Positions 1-5,124 of a stretch of 5,124 nt of DNA are shown here, piece after piece. Position 1 is the stretch's first letter, and each line of letters opens with the position of its first letter. The notes under the pieces are model-generated. The model worked only from the letters and a program-made list of their open reading frames with translations, had not been told where the DNA came from and searched no databases. The stretch is from assembly GCA_018623995.1 (NCBI GenBank), contig JAAZUV010000116.1, forward strand, positions 1 to 5,124, read 5' to 3'. This DNA is from Methanobacteriota archaeon (GTDB lineage: Archaea; Thermoplasmatota; Poseidoniia; Poseidoniales; Poseidoniaceae). Made by a program: the position numbers and the translations under genes.

Positions 1-941
1 AGGTACGTATCGCTCGCTTGCAATCGGACCGAACGGTCCTCAGAGAGGTTGTAAAGCAACAGACGACCGGTGAACGAGCAGGATATGGTGGTGCTGGACA
101 GACTGCAGCAGGTTCTGTCCTTACGAACGTGAATCGTGAATTAGCAGCGCTGCGTAAGCGTCAGCGTAAACAGGTCAAATCGGCTGCAGAACGAAGGAGA
201 CAGCGAAAAGAACATGCCAAGACCGTCGGCCTTGCAGGTTACACAAATGCTGGAAAATCCAGTCTTTTCAGGCGTTTATCTGGGAAAGAAGTTCTTGTTG
301 AGGATCGGTTGTTTTCAACGCTTGAGTCGACGCTAGGCCGGCTTGAGTCAAGCCCGCGTGTTCTCCTTGCAGATACAATCGGATTCATCGATGGCTTGCC
401 AAACGCAACACTGGAAGCGTTCAGAGCGACACTTGCAGAAGCGATTGAATGCGACCTTCTGCTTCTTCTTGTCGATGCTGGCGATTCAATCGACGAAATG
501 GAAAGGAAGCTTCTAACATCCATCCGCGAATTGACTGAACGTGCATTGGAAGTTGATGAAACCTCGATTATGGAGCGTATTCAACTCGTTTTGACAAAAC
601 GAGACACGGTTGATGAGACGACCATAAAATCGAAAAAGGCCATGATCTTTGAGCATGGATTCTCAAACCCATTGTTCATTTCTTCTCATTCTGGCGAAGG
701 CATCGAAACGTTGCAGTCCGTTGTCCTACATACGCTGTTTGGGCCGAAACGGACGCTCTTCATTCACAATCCTGAACCGAATCAGATGGCATCAGAAGCA
801 ATCCTCTCTCGCATCTTCGATGCCGTCTACGTCCATGAACATGACAAAAGCGACCAAGGGATTGAGGTTCGCATCAGTGCATCCGATGAAACCATTGCCA
901 TTCTCAATTCGAATTATGGTCAACGCATTGAACTCAAGTAG
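1..941 (+). CDS. hflX: HflX-family ribosome-associated GTPase (5' end outside window)
   Basis: The frame is open from the first bases (first full codon at 3), so the N-terminus is missing. A TTG at 18 is an internal Leu codon, not a convincing start. About 312 residues are visible, whereas HflX proteins usually have about 370-430, so most of the N-terminal domain lies upstream. A basic helical linker (about 130-220) leads into the G domain. The P-loop GYTNAGKS is at 237-260, FSTLESTLG holds the G2 Thr, DTIG is at 372-383, TKRD (G4) at 594-605 and SSHSGEG (G5) at 681-701. A short C-terminal domain follows. The order and the GYTNAGKS signature identify HflX rather than Obg or Era. The family binds the large ribosomal subunit in the cytoplasm and, in bacteria, splits stalled ribosomes. 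The archaeal role is less settled. The glycine-rich segment before the linker (GYGGAGQT) differs from the bacterial GPGET type. G4 has Thr instead of the usual Asn. Confidence 0.93.
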   Translation, partial: VRIARLQSDRTVLREVVKQQTTGERAGYGGAGQTAAGSVLTNVNRELAALRKRQRKQVKSAAERRRQRKEHAKTVGLAGYTNAGKSSLFRRLSGKEVLVEDRLFSTLESTLGRLESSPRVLLADTIGFIDGLPNATLEAFRATLAEAIECDLLLLLVDAGDSIDEMERKLLTSIRELTERALEVDETSIMERIQLVLTKRDTVDETTIKSKKAMIFEHGFSNPLFISSHSGEGIETLQSVVLHTLFGPKRTLFIHNPEPNQMASEAILSRIFDAVYVHEHDKSDQGIEVRISASDETIAILNSNYGQRIELK

Positions 942-961
942 AGCAACCGGTTGGGAAAATC

Positions 962-1879
962 ATGAGCGAAGAAGAGGCTTCGGATTGGGTCGGCATCGAA
1001 GGCCTGCCTGAATCCGAACCTTCGACAATGTTTGCGACATCCAATGCAACTTTTACCATCCCTGATACCACATTGCATCCAATCACAAAATCGATTGCTA
1101 TTTTCGTCTTGTTCATTGCTGCATCTGGTTTCCTCAACGGTCTTGATTACGCATCGCCAGAATCTGGGTTGGTTCAACCCGATGAATTCGTGTACCAATT
1201 GTCTCAAACTGCTCCACCAAATTCAGCCATGCTCGATGGTATTGTTTACGATCATAACGGCGAGCCAATTGAGGACGCGGAGATTGTTCTTGAGTGGGAA
1301 GAAAGACCTGGATGGTTCAATTCGAGTGTTACGCGAACCGATGCAAATGGTTCGTTTTCGTACGAATACATCAAGCCAGGTCTTGCTCGAATTGACATCA
1401 CAGTTGAGCGCGGCAATTACACGGATACGCTGGTTGAACGACTGTTGCTATCGCCTCCTGCTCTGATCGAACCGTATGGGTTTACACGACTCGATTTCAT
1501 CGTCCCATCTGCGGAAGCGTTTGCCGACGAGCCGTGTCCGTTTGAACAGGAAACATGCACAAGCCGACTCATCGATCGTAATCTCGAACAAAAAGAAAAT
1601 CCGAGAATGGATCCAAGTGCAGCTGGTATTTACATCATGATTGGGTATGCCTTCATGGGTGTCGCTGTCATTGCGGTTGGGTTTGTGATCTGGTCGCTGC
1701 GAACGGGTTCAGTCGCCATCCTGCGAATGAGCACCATCTTTGCTTTCTTTGGTATGGGTCACTACTACGCCGCTTGTATTCTTGGGTTGACTGCGTTCTT
1801 ACTCACATTTGCCATCCCTAAACGAAACAAGGTCCTCAACACGGGTCCGTTTGATGCAAATACCCAAACGCCCTTATGA
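962..1879 (+). CDS. Membrane-anchored carboxypeptidase-regulatory-like domain protein
   Basis: This 305-residue protein starts at ATG 962, 20 bases after the HflX stop, with no clear ribosome binding site. Residues 1-40 are acidic and polar. A hydrophobic helix lies at about 43-60. Residues about 88-165 read as a carboxypeptidase-regulatory-like (Ig-like, transthyretin-like) beta-sandwich, with the typical pattern LDGIVYDHNGEPIEDAEIVL followed by TDANGSFSYEYIKPG. Two or three further membrane helices occur at about 222-246 and 252-284, and the tail is short. The likely topology has the N-terminus inside and the beta-sandwich outside. Cys192 and Cys199 flank a short acidic loop in the extracytoplasmic part and could form a disulfide. 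Such domains serve as structural or carbohydrate-binding modules and are not enzymes on their own, so no reaction can be assigned. The stop codon overlaps the start of the propeller gene, which suggests co-translation. The domain call is good but the function is unknown. Confidence 0.85.
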   Translation: MSEEEASDWVGIEGLPESEPSTMFATSNATFTIPDTTLHPITKSIAIFVLFIAASGFLNGLDYASPESGLVQPDEFVYQLSQTAPPNSAMLDGIVYDHNGEPIEDAEIVLEWEERPGWFNSSVTRTDANGSFSYEYIKPGLARIDITVERGNYTDTLVERLLLSPPALIEPYGFTRLDFIVPSAEAFADEPCPFEQETCTSRLIDRNLEQKENPRMDPSAAGIYIMIGYAFMGVAVIAVGFVIWSLRTGSVAILRMSTIFAFFGMGHYYAACILGLTAFLLTFAIPKRNKVLNTGPFDANTQTPL

Positions 1880-2958
1880 GGCGAAATGCATCGCAAGCCA
1901 TGGACCTGACCAGTTGTACGTGGATGGTTCGCGAATTGGGTGAGGCGGTGAGTTGCACCGTCCTGCTCGATGACGATTCGCTCCTCGTTGGCGGATGGGA
2001 TGGCACCATCAAGCACTGGACAGAGGCTGGCGATTTGGTTTGGGAAGCGAAAACGCCCAACCGCATCTCCTCGATGGTGATCAAAGATGGTTCCATCTAC
2101 GCTACGTCTGGATTGCACATCGTGTGTCTTCAAGCATCGACTGGAGCGATTCAATGGGATGTTGCATTGGAAGGATCGGCCGATGCAGTCATGACCACAA
2201 GCAAGTGCGTACTTGCTGCATCATCGGTGTACGATATCGAACACAACGATTTCATTGAATCCGCCATTTGGTCCATTTCGCTCGATGGAGATGTCCTCGC
2301 AACCCATCGAATGGATGAGCGCCCGTGGACGCTTTACTCTTACAACGATGGAGCAATCGCAGGATTGGGTCGTCCATTGAACGGCTATCTCATTCTCGAT
2401 ACGAACGGGGATATTCTCGAGCAAAACAAAGACTGGGATAGCCCAACCATTTGTGCAACTCGGGGGGAAAATCCAGTGTTCGGTCTGGCTGATGGTTCCA
2501 TTCGCTCAATGGATGGGGCGTTGGTGAGTTCGATGCAGTCTGCGATCAGCAATGTGATCAAACATCTAGATGGATACGTGGTTGCGGACGACAATGGAAA
2601 CATCGAATTTGTTGCTGGTGATGCTCAATGGGAAGCAACCGGAAACGAAGTCGTTGCCTTATCGCTCGGATTTGACATCAATGAGAAAGGATCCTGTTGG
2701 GTTGCTCGATGGAACGGTTCACAAGGTGAAGTCATCGTTCATTCAATCATTGATGGTGAACGTATCGCTTCCCTCAACGGCCAGCGCGTTCATGATATGG
2801 CATTCAATGGTCAACGTATTGCAGCAGGGTGCGAGAATGGGCAAGTTTTCGTATGGGAAAAGGGACTCTTCCAGCGAAGAATGGAGAAACCAGATCAGCA
2901 ACAAAACGATCCGCTCAGAAGCGCTATGTTGGAAAAGCTTCGCGCATTGCGAAAATGA
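1876..2958 (+). CDS. Cytosolic WD40/PQQ-like beta-propeller protein
   Basis: This protein of 360 residues starts at ATG 1876, which overlaps the previous stop as ATGA. An in-frame ATG at 1900 (residue 9) is an alternative, and neither start has a good ribosome binding site. There is no signal peptide or membrane helix. Repeated strand patterns end in blade-like motifs: GGWDGTIKHW (39-48), STGAIQWDV (88-96), GLADGSIRSM (203-212), DDNGNIEF (238-245) and GCENGQVFVWE (318-328). These fit a propeller of about seven degenerate blades covering residues about 20-330. The last 30 residues leave the propeller and form a charged, probably helical tail (DPLRSAMLEKLRALRK at the end). Propellers of this kind are protein-interaction scaffolds. 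No catalytic residues are evident and no partner is named by the sequence. Coupling with the upstream membrane protein hints that the two may work together, which is inference. WD40 and PQQ-type repeats cannot be told apart by eye here. Confidence 0.82.
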   Translation: MRRNASQAMDLTSCTWMVRELGEAVSCTVLLDDDSLLVGGWDGTIKHWTEAGDLVWEAKTPNRISSMVIKDGSIYATSGLHIVCLQASTGAIQWDVALEGSADAVMTTSKCVLAASSVYDIEHNDFIESAIWSISLDGDVLATHRMDERPWTLYSYNDGAIAGLGRPLNGYLILDTNGDILEQNKDWDSPTICATRGENPVFGLADGSIRSMDGALVSSMQSAISNVIKHLDGYVVADDNGNIEFVAGDAQWEATGNEVVALSLGFDINEKGSCWVARWNGSQGEVIVHSIIDGERIASLNGQRVHDMAFNGQRIAAGCENGQVFVWEKGLFQRRMEKPDQQQNDPLRSAMLEKLRALRK

Positions 2959-2959
2959 G

Positions 2960-2971
2960 AACGCATGCGTT
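2960..2971. repeat. 12-base perfect palindrome after the propeller gene
   Basis: AACGCATGCGTT is a perfect inverted repeat that begins two bases after the TGA of the propeller gene. Its last-but-one nine bases, CGCATGCGT (2962-2970), recur at 5044-5052 near the 3' end of the GtrA-like gene. It could be a protein-binding site. The lack of a loop and of a following T-run argues against a simple terminator hairpin. Confidence 0.4.
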
Positions 2972-2981
2972 AAACAACACA

Positions 2982-3026
2982 TTCAATCGTCCAATTGAAG
3001 CACTTCTATGGGCAAAGGACTTCAAT
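2982..3026. repeat. Three alternating TTCAAT / ATTGAA elements
   Basis: TTCAAT (2982-2987), ATTGAAG (2994-3000) and CTTCAAT (3020-3026) alternate in orientation. The middle element can pair with the upstream copy (6 base pairs, 6-base loop) or with the downstream one (7 base pairs, 19-base loop), but not with both. The stems are A/T-rich and weak. They could be operator half-sites or competing leader hairpins, or chance in AT-rich DNA. Confidence 0.4.
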
Positions 3027-3048
3027 AGAAACATATTGTGGTAACTTG

Positions 3049-3801
3049 ATGAAGACGAGAGCCATCCTTGTTGCTGGTGGTAAAGGCTCACGTTTGCATC
3101 CATTTACTCGCTACACACAAAAAACGCTGCTGCCACTTTATGAGCGCCCGGTTATCGATTACGCACTCGGAACAATTCGACGAGGTGGCATCACACAAAC
3201 AACGATCATCTCCAACGAGCACATTGGCCAAATTGCAAAGCATGTTGGCCAAAGTTTGGAGGGTGAGCAAATTCACTATGTTCTCGAAGAGGAGCCTGAA
3301 GGTGTTGCTCAGGCGCTTCTCTTAGCACGCCCACACAATGAGAACTGTCGTCTCATGATCTATTTCTCCGACAACATAACCACGGTGGAATTTGAAGACA
3401 TCGTTCGAGAATTTTCGGATGCGAAGGAAGCCCCGGGTTGTCTGTTGTTGGCTCGTGAAGAAGAACATCCAGAAGCATTCGGTGTTGCAGTTCTTGATGA
3501 GGATGGCAACATCGTCGATGTCGTTGAGAAGCCTGAAAACCCTCCATCGAATCTCGCTATCGGCGGGATTTATCTGTTCGATGAAACCTTCTGGGACAAA
3601 CTCGATCGTGCAGTCGAAGAGAATGGGGATTCCTTCTCAATTTCCGACATCAATCGCGCCTACATTGCTGAAGGTAAAGCAAACTTCGTTTCCGTAGGTG
3701 CAGACACGTGGGTCGACTGTGGTACGCCAGAAACGCTTCTTCAAGCCAGCATGATGGCCAAGGAAGGGAAACTCAATCCTCATCCATATCGGGAGAGATG
3801 A
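3049..3801 (+). CDS. Sugar-1-phosphate nucleotidylyltransferase, RmlA-like
   Basis: Start chosen at ATG 3049, since the protein begins MKTRAILVAGGKGSRL as the family does. An upstream in-frame TTG (2995) would add 18 residues with no family match. The 250 residues equal the short RmlA-like class without a C-terminal hexapeptide (left-handed beta-helix) domain. Visible motifs are the nucleotide-binding loop GGKGSRLHPFT (10-20) with Lys26 before LLP, EEEPEGVAQAL (80-90), the metal-binding SDN (108-110, Asp109), FGVAVLDEDGNI (144-154), EKP (160-162), the sugar-binding GGIYLFD (172-178) and WVDCGT (221-226, second metal Asp223). The expected reaction is sugar-1-phosphate + NTP giving NDP-sugar + pyrophosphate in the cytoplasm. 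Glu80 sits where RmlA has a base-contacting Gln, and Ser108 replaces the usual Gly of GDN, so dTTP use should not be assumed. It lies four bases before the dehydrogenase gene, which suggests that it supplies the dehydrogenase's NDP-sugar. Confidence 0.9.
   Translation: MKTRAILVAGGKGSRLHPFTRYTQKTLLPLYERPVIDYALGTIRRGGITQTTIISNEHIGQIAKHVGQSLEGEQIHYVLEEEPEGVAQALLLARPHNENCRLMIYFSDNITTVEFEDIVREFSDAKEAPGCLLLAREEEHPEAFGVAVLDEDGNIVDVVEKPENPPSNLAIGGIYLFDETFWDKLDRAVEENGDSFSISDINRAYIAEGKANFVSVGADTWVDCGTPETLLQASMMAKEGKLNPHPYRER
3790..3796 (+). promoter_or_regulatory. Possible ribosome binding site for the dehydrogenase gene
   Basis: The purine-rich stretch CGGGAGA lies inside the last codons of the nucleotidyltransferase, with GGAG about 10 bases before ATG 3806. 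It partly matches the archaeal anti-Shine-Dalgarno complement (GGAGGTGA). It is one of only two credible ribosome binding sites in the window, and it supports the chosen start. Confidence 0.35.
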
Positions 3802-3805
3802 TTCT

Positions 3806-4630
3806 ATGAAAATCGGAATAATTGGAGCGGGAATGGTCGGTGGAGCCATTGAGCACTGTTTTGGGCATGCACACGAGTTGTTCGTTCACGATCCTGCTCG
3901 TGGAACGGAGTTGTCCGTGGTTACGGACAACGTCGATTTTGCTTACATCGCTGTTCCGACCCCACCCCATCCAGAAACTGGAGCATGCGACACAAGCATC
4001 GTCGAAGCAACGCTTGATGCCTTGCCCGATGGCTTCACGGCTGTCATCAAAAGCACCGTTGTACCGGGGACAACACAACGCTATCACGAACAATACCCCC
4101 ATCTCAAAATCGCCTACTCTCCAGAATTTTTAGTTGAACGTCAGCGTTTAGAGGATTTTGCAAATCAAGACATCTTGGTCTGTGGGACCCATCACGCTGA
4201 TGTTGCAGAACGCGTGTTTGAACAACATCGTCAAGCAGGCGTTCTTCGTCGTGACCAAACGTTCCAAGTAACTCCAACACAAGCTGAATTGGTCAAATAC
4301 ACCAAGAACACATTCTATGCGATGAAAGTCACATTCGCAAATCAGTTGTACGATATATGCGAAGGACTTGGAGAAGATTGGTACAAGATTCGTGAAATCA
4401 TCACCGCTGAACAGGCACAACCGATTGGCCCGTCTCACCTCGACCCAATCTTTGGATTGAACCGTGGATTTGGAGGCAAGTGTTTGCCAAAAGATTCCTT
4501 GGCATTGGGCGTCCTTGCAGAACAACTTGGCGTGAAGTATGAATGGATGAATGCGATGCAAAACGACAACAATCGTTTGCGGACCATCCTGACTGGAAAG
4601 CCAAGCGATGTGGTGACCAATGACGACTGA
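3806..4630 (+). CDS. Short UDP-glucose/GDP-mannose dehydrogenase-family protein lacking the C-terminal domain
   Basis: The product has 274 residues, against about 390-450 for typical family members. The N-terminal Rossmann NAD-binding site is MKIGIIGAGMVGG (GxGxxG at 7-12). Further landmarks are VPTPP (50-54), STVVPGTT (83-90), SPEFL (105-109), the central helix ELVKYTKNTFYAMK (161-174) and the catalytic loop GFGGKCLPKD (221-230). Residues matching the known catalytic set of UDP-glucose dehydrogenase are all present: Thr84, Glu107, Lys164, Asn168, Cys226 and Asp230. The protein ends just after the central dimerisation helix (NDNNRLRTIL), so the domain that usually completes the nucleotide-sugar site is absent. 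The segment between the first Rossmann strands and VPTP is also shorter than usual. The expected chemistry is NAD-dependent two-step oxidation of an NDP-sugar C6 hydroxyl to a uronic acid. The substrate is unknown. No remnant of the missing domain follows, because the next gene overlaps the end by 11 bases. Confidence 0.9.
   Translation: MKIGIIGAGMVGGAIEHCFGHAHELFVHDPARGTELSVVTDNVDFAYIAVPTPPHPETGACDTSIVEATLDALPDGFTAVIKSTVVPGTTQRYHEQYPHLKIAYSPEFLVERQRLEDFANQDILVCGTHHADVAERVFEQHRQAGVLRRDQTFQVTPTQAELVKYTKNTFYAMKVTFANQLYDICEGLGEDWYKIREIITAEQAQPIGPSHLDPIFGLNRGFGGKCLPKDSLALGVLAEQLGVKYEWMNAMQNDNNRLRTILTGKPSDVVTNDD
4612..4616 (+). promoter_or_regulatory. Possible ribosome binding site for the GtrA-like gene
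   Basis: GGTGA lies in the last codons of the dehydrogenase, three bases before ATG 4620, and matches the archaeal anti-Shine-Dalgarno complement. The spacing is short. It favours the start at 4620, although from this site the in-frame ATG at 4635 would be too far away. Confidence 0.3.
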
Positions 4631-5075
4631 TTTGATGGCTGTGCACGGGCGTTTTGCACCTCGTGGCTCGCTGGGTCGATTTGCTCTTGCAGGCGCTTTC
4701 AACAGCGGTGTATTTTACGCCACATGGGCGATATCGATGTTCTTGCTACCGGACGTTGACGTTCGAATTCTTTGGGGGACATTTTGGGGCTTAACCGGTG
4801 TAATGGCACATTTCATTCATCGATGGTACACGTTTGACAACCACAAACCGCTTGCTTGGACTCTCCCTACGGCAATTCCAGTTTACATTGGGAGTTTGAT
4901 TGGTTCAAGTTTGACCATTGGATGGCTTTCTGAACGTTATCCGAATCAGATTGAATGGATGGGTATTCCCAACATGATGTGTTGGGGCGTTATTATTTGG
5001 CTATCGATGAGAATTTTTGTCTTCCAATTTTCCTCATCTAGACCGCATGCGTCTCAAGAAGATCAAATGGAATGA
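4620..5075 (+). CDS. GtrA-like family four-helix membrane protein
   Basis: This 151-residue protein overlaps the dehydrogenase by 11 bases. The start is ATG 4620, with ATG 4635 as an alternative. GtrA-like proteins usually have about 120-150 residues and four membrane helices, as here: about 21-43, 49-68, 83-103 and 115-136. The family landmarks are the opening RFALAGAFNSGVFY (20-33), the HFIHRWYTF motif (64-72) after helix 2, matching the usual N-x-x-x-x-R-x-[WF]-T-F, and the closing RIFVFQF (131-137). A polar tail of about 14 residues follows. Members act in polysaccharide and glycolipid synthesis and are thought to move polyprenyl-phosphate sugars across the membrane. Gene order suggests that the product of the two preceding enzymes ends up on such a carrier. 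The glycosyltransferase that would be needed is not in the window and may lie downstream. Confidence 0.85.
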   Translation: MTTDLMAVHGRFAPRGSLGRFALAGAFNSGVFYATWAISMFLLPDVDVRILWGTFWGLTGVMAHFIHRWYTFDNHKPLAWTLPTAIPVYIGSLIGSSLTIGWLSERYPNQIEWMGIPNMMCWGVIIWLSMRIFVFQFSSSRPHASQEDQME

Positions 5076-5124
5076 TGCTCAGTGCTTCCTCATGGGTTGC
5101 CTCCAAATCGACTGGACAGGCTGA
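5072..5124 (+). CDS. Possible start of a further gene, cut by the window end
   Basis: ATG 5072 overlaps the GtrA-like stop as ATGA, the same arrangement as at 1876, and a second in-frame ATG follows directly. The frame stays open for 17 codons to the window end. The visible residues (MMLSASSWVASKSTGQA) are polar and match nothing I recognise, and there is no ribosome binding site. A convergent - strand reading frame competes for these bases, so this is a weak call based on the overlap pattern. Confidence 0.3.
   Translation, partial: MMLSASSWVASKSTGQA

Larger units (their letters stand above)
2959..3048 (+). promoter_or_regulatory. Intergenic leader, likely promoter region of the sugar-nucleotide genes
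   Basis: This is the only gap longer than 20 bases between genes. It is richer in A and T than the flanking genes and separates the propeller gene from the nucleotidyltransferase block, so a promoter is expected here. Weak archaeal TATA-like candidates are TTCAATAG (3021-3028) and CATATTG (3032-3038). The first sits about 24 bases before the ATG at 3049 and would suit a leaderless transcript. No strong BRE/TATA pair and no T-run terminator can be seen, so this rests mainly on position and composition. Confidence 0.35.

Noticed and set aside
18..20. TTG as the start of the HflX gene
   Set aside because: The frame is open to the window edge and the upstream residues continue naturally. The protein would lack its N-terminal domain if it began here.
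239..523. - strand open frame opposite the HflX G domain
   Set aside because: Serine- and arginine-rich shadow of the P-loop region with no domain of its own.
945..952. AACCGGTT palindrome between HflX and the membrane protein gene
   Set aside because: Eight bases in a 20-base gap are easily due to chance, and nothing else around it supports a site.
2995..3048. Upstream TTG start extending the nucleotidyltransferase by 18 residues
   Set aside because: The family begins a few residues before the GGxGxRL loop, which matches ATG 3049. The extension has no similarity and would cover the probable promoter.
4600..4640. Frameshift as the cause of the short dehydrogenase
   Set aside because: The reading frame that continues past the stop encodes a complete GtrA-like protein with its own motifs, so there is no room for a hidden C-terminal domain.
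4148..4702. A 184-codon open frame on the - strand opposite the dehydrogenase
   Set aside because: It lies antisense to a gene with clear catalytic motifs, has no recognisable domain and no spacing logic with neighbours. Long antisense frames arise readily opposite well-used codons.

Overview
The window is a gene-dense stretch of chromosome with every supported gene on the + strand and almost no non-coding DNA. Gene content suggests a planktonic archaeon of the Marine Group II / Poseidoniales type. The reasons are an HflX GTPase whose region before the G-domain looks archaeal rather than bacterial, a membrane-anchored carboxypeptidase-regulatory-like protein, a cytosolic WD40/PQQ-like propeller, ATGA start/stop overlaps and weak or absent Shine-Dalgarno signals. 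This is an inference from gene style and not a phylogenetic placement. Another marine euryarchaeal lineage would fit as well.

Layout: (1) bases 1-941, the 3' three-quarters of an HflX-family GTPase, cut by the window start. (2) 962-1879, a membrane protein with an extracytoplasmic carboxypeptidase-regulatory-like beta-sandwich. (3) 1876-2958, a soluble beta-propeller sharing an ATGA overlap with the previous gene. (4) 2959-3048, the only intergenic region of note, 90 bases, with a 12-base palindrome and three alternating copies of a TTCAAT/ATTGAA element. (5) 3049-3801, a sugar-1-phosphate nucleotidylyltransferase. (6) 3806-4630, an unusually short UDP-glucose/GDP-mannose dehydrogenase-family protein. 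(7) 4620-5075, a GtrA-like four-helix membrane protein. (8) from 5072, a possible further gene that runs off the window.

Genes 5 to 7 are tightly packed (a 4-base gap, then an 11-base overlap) and read as a small nucleotide-sugar module. One enzyme would activate a sugar phosphate, one would oxidise the NDP-sugar, and a GtrA-like protein would handle a lipid-linked sugar at the membrane. The expected outcome is a surface glycan or glycolipid modification. The first three genes form a separate block in which the membrane protein and the propeller are probably translated together. No tRNA, rRNA, CRISPR array, insertion sequence or clear terminator was seen. The most notable points are the dehydrogenase that lacks the usual C-terminal domain while keeping all its catalytic residues, a base-contact substitution in the nucleotidyltransferase, and the alternating inverted repeats in the leader between the two blocks.
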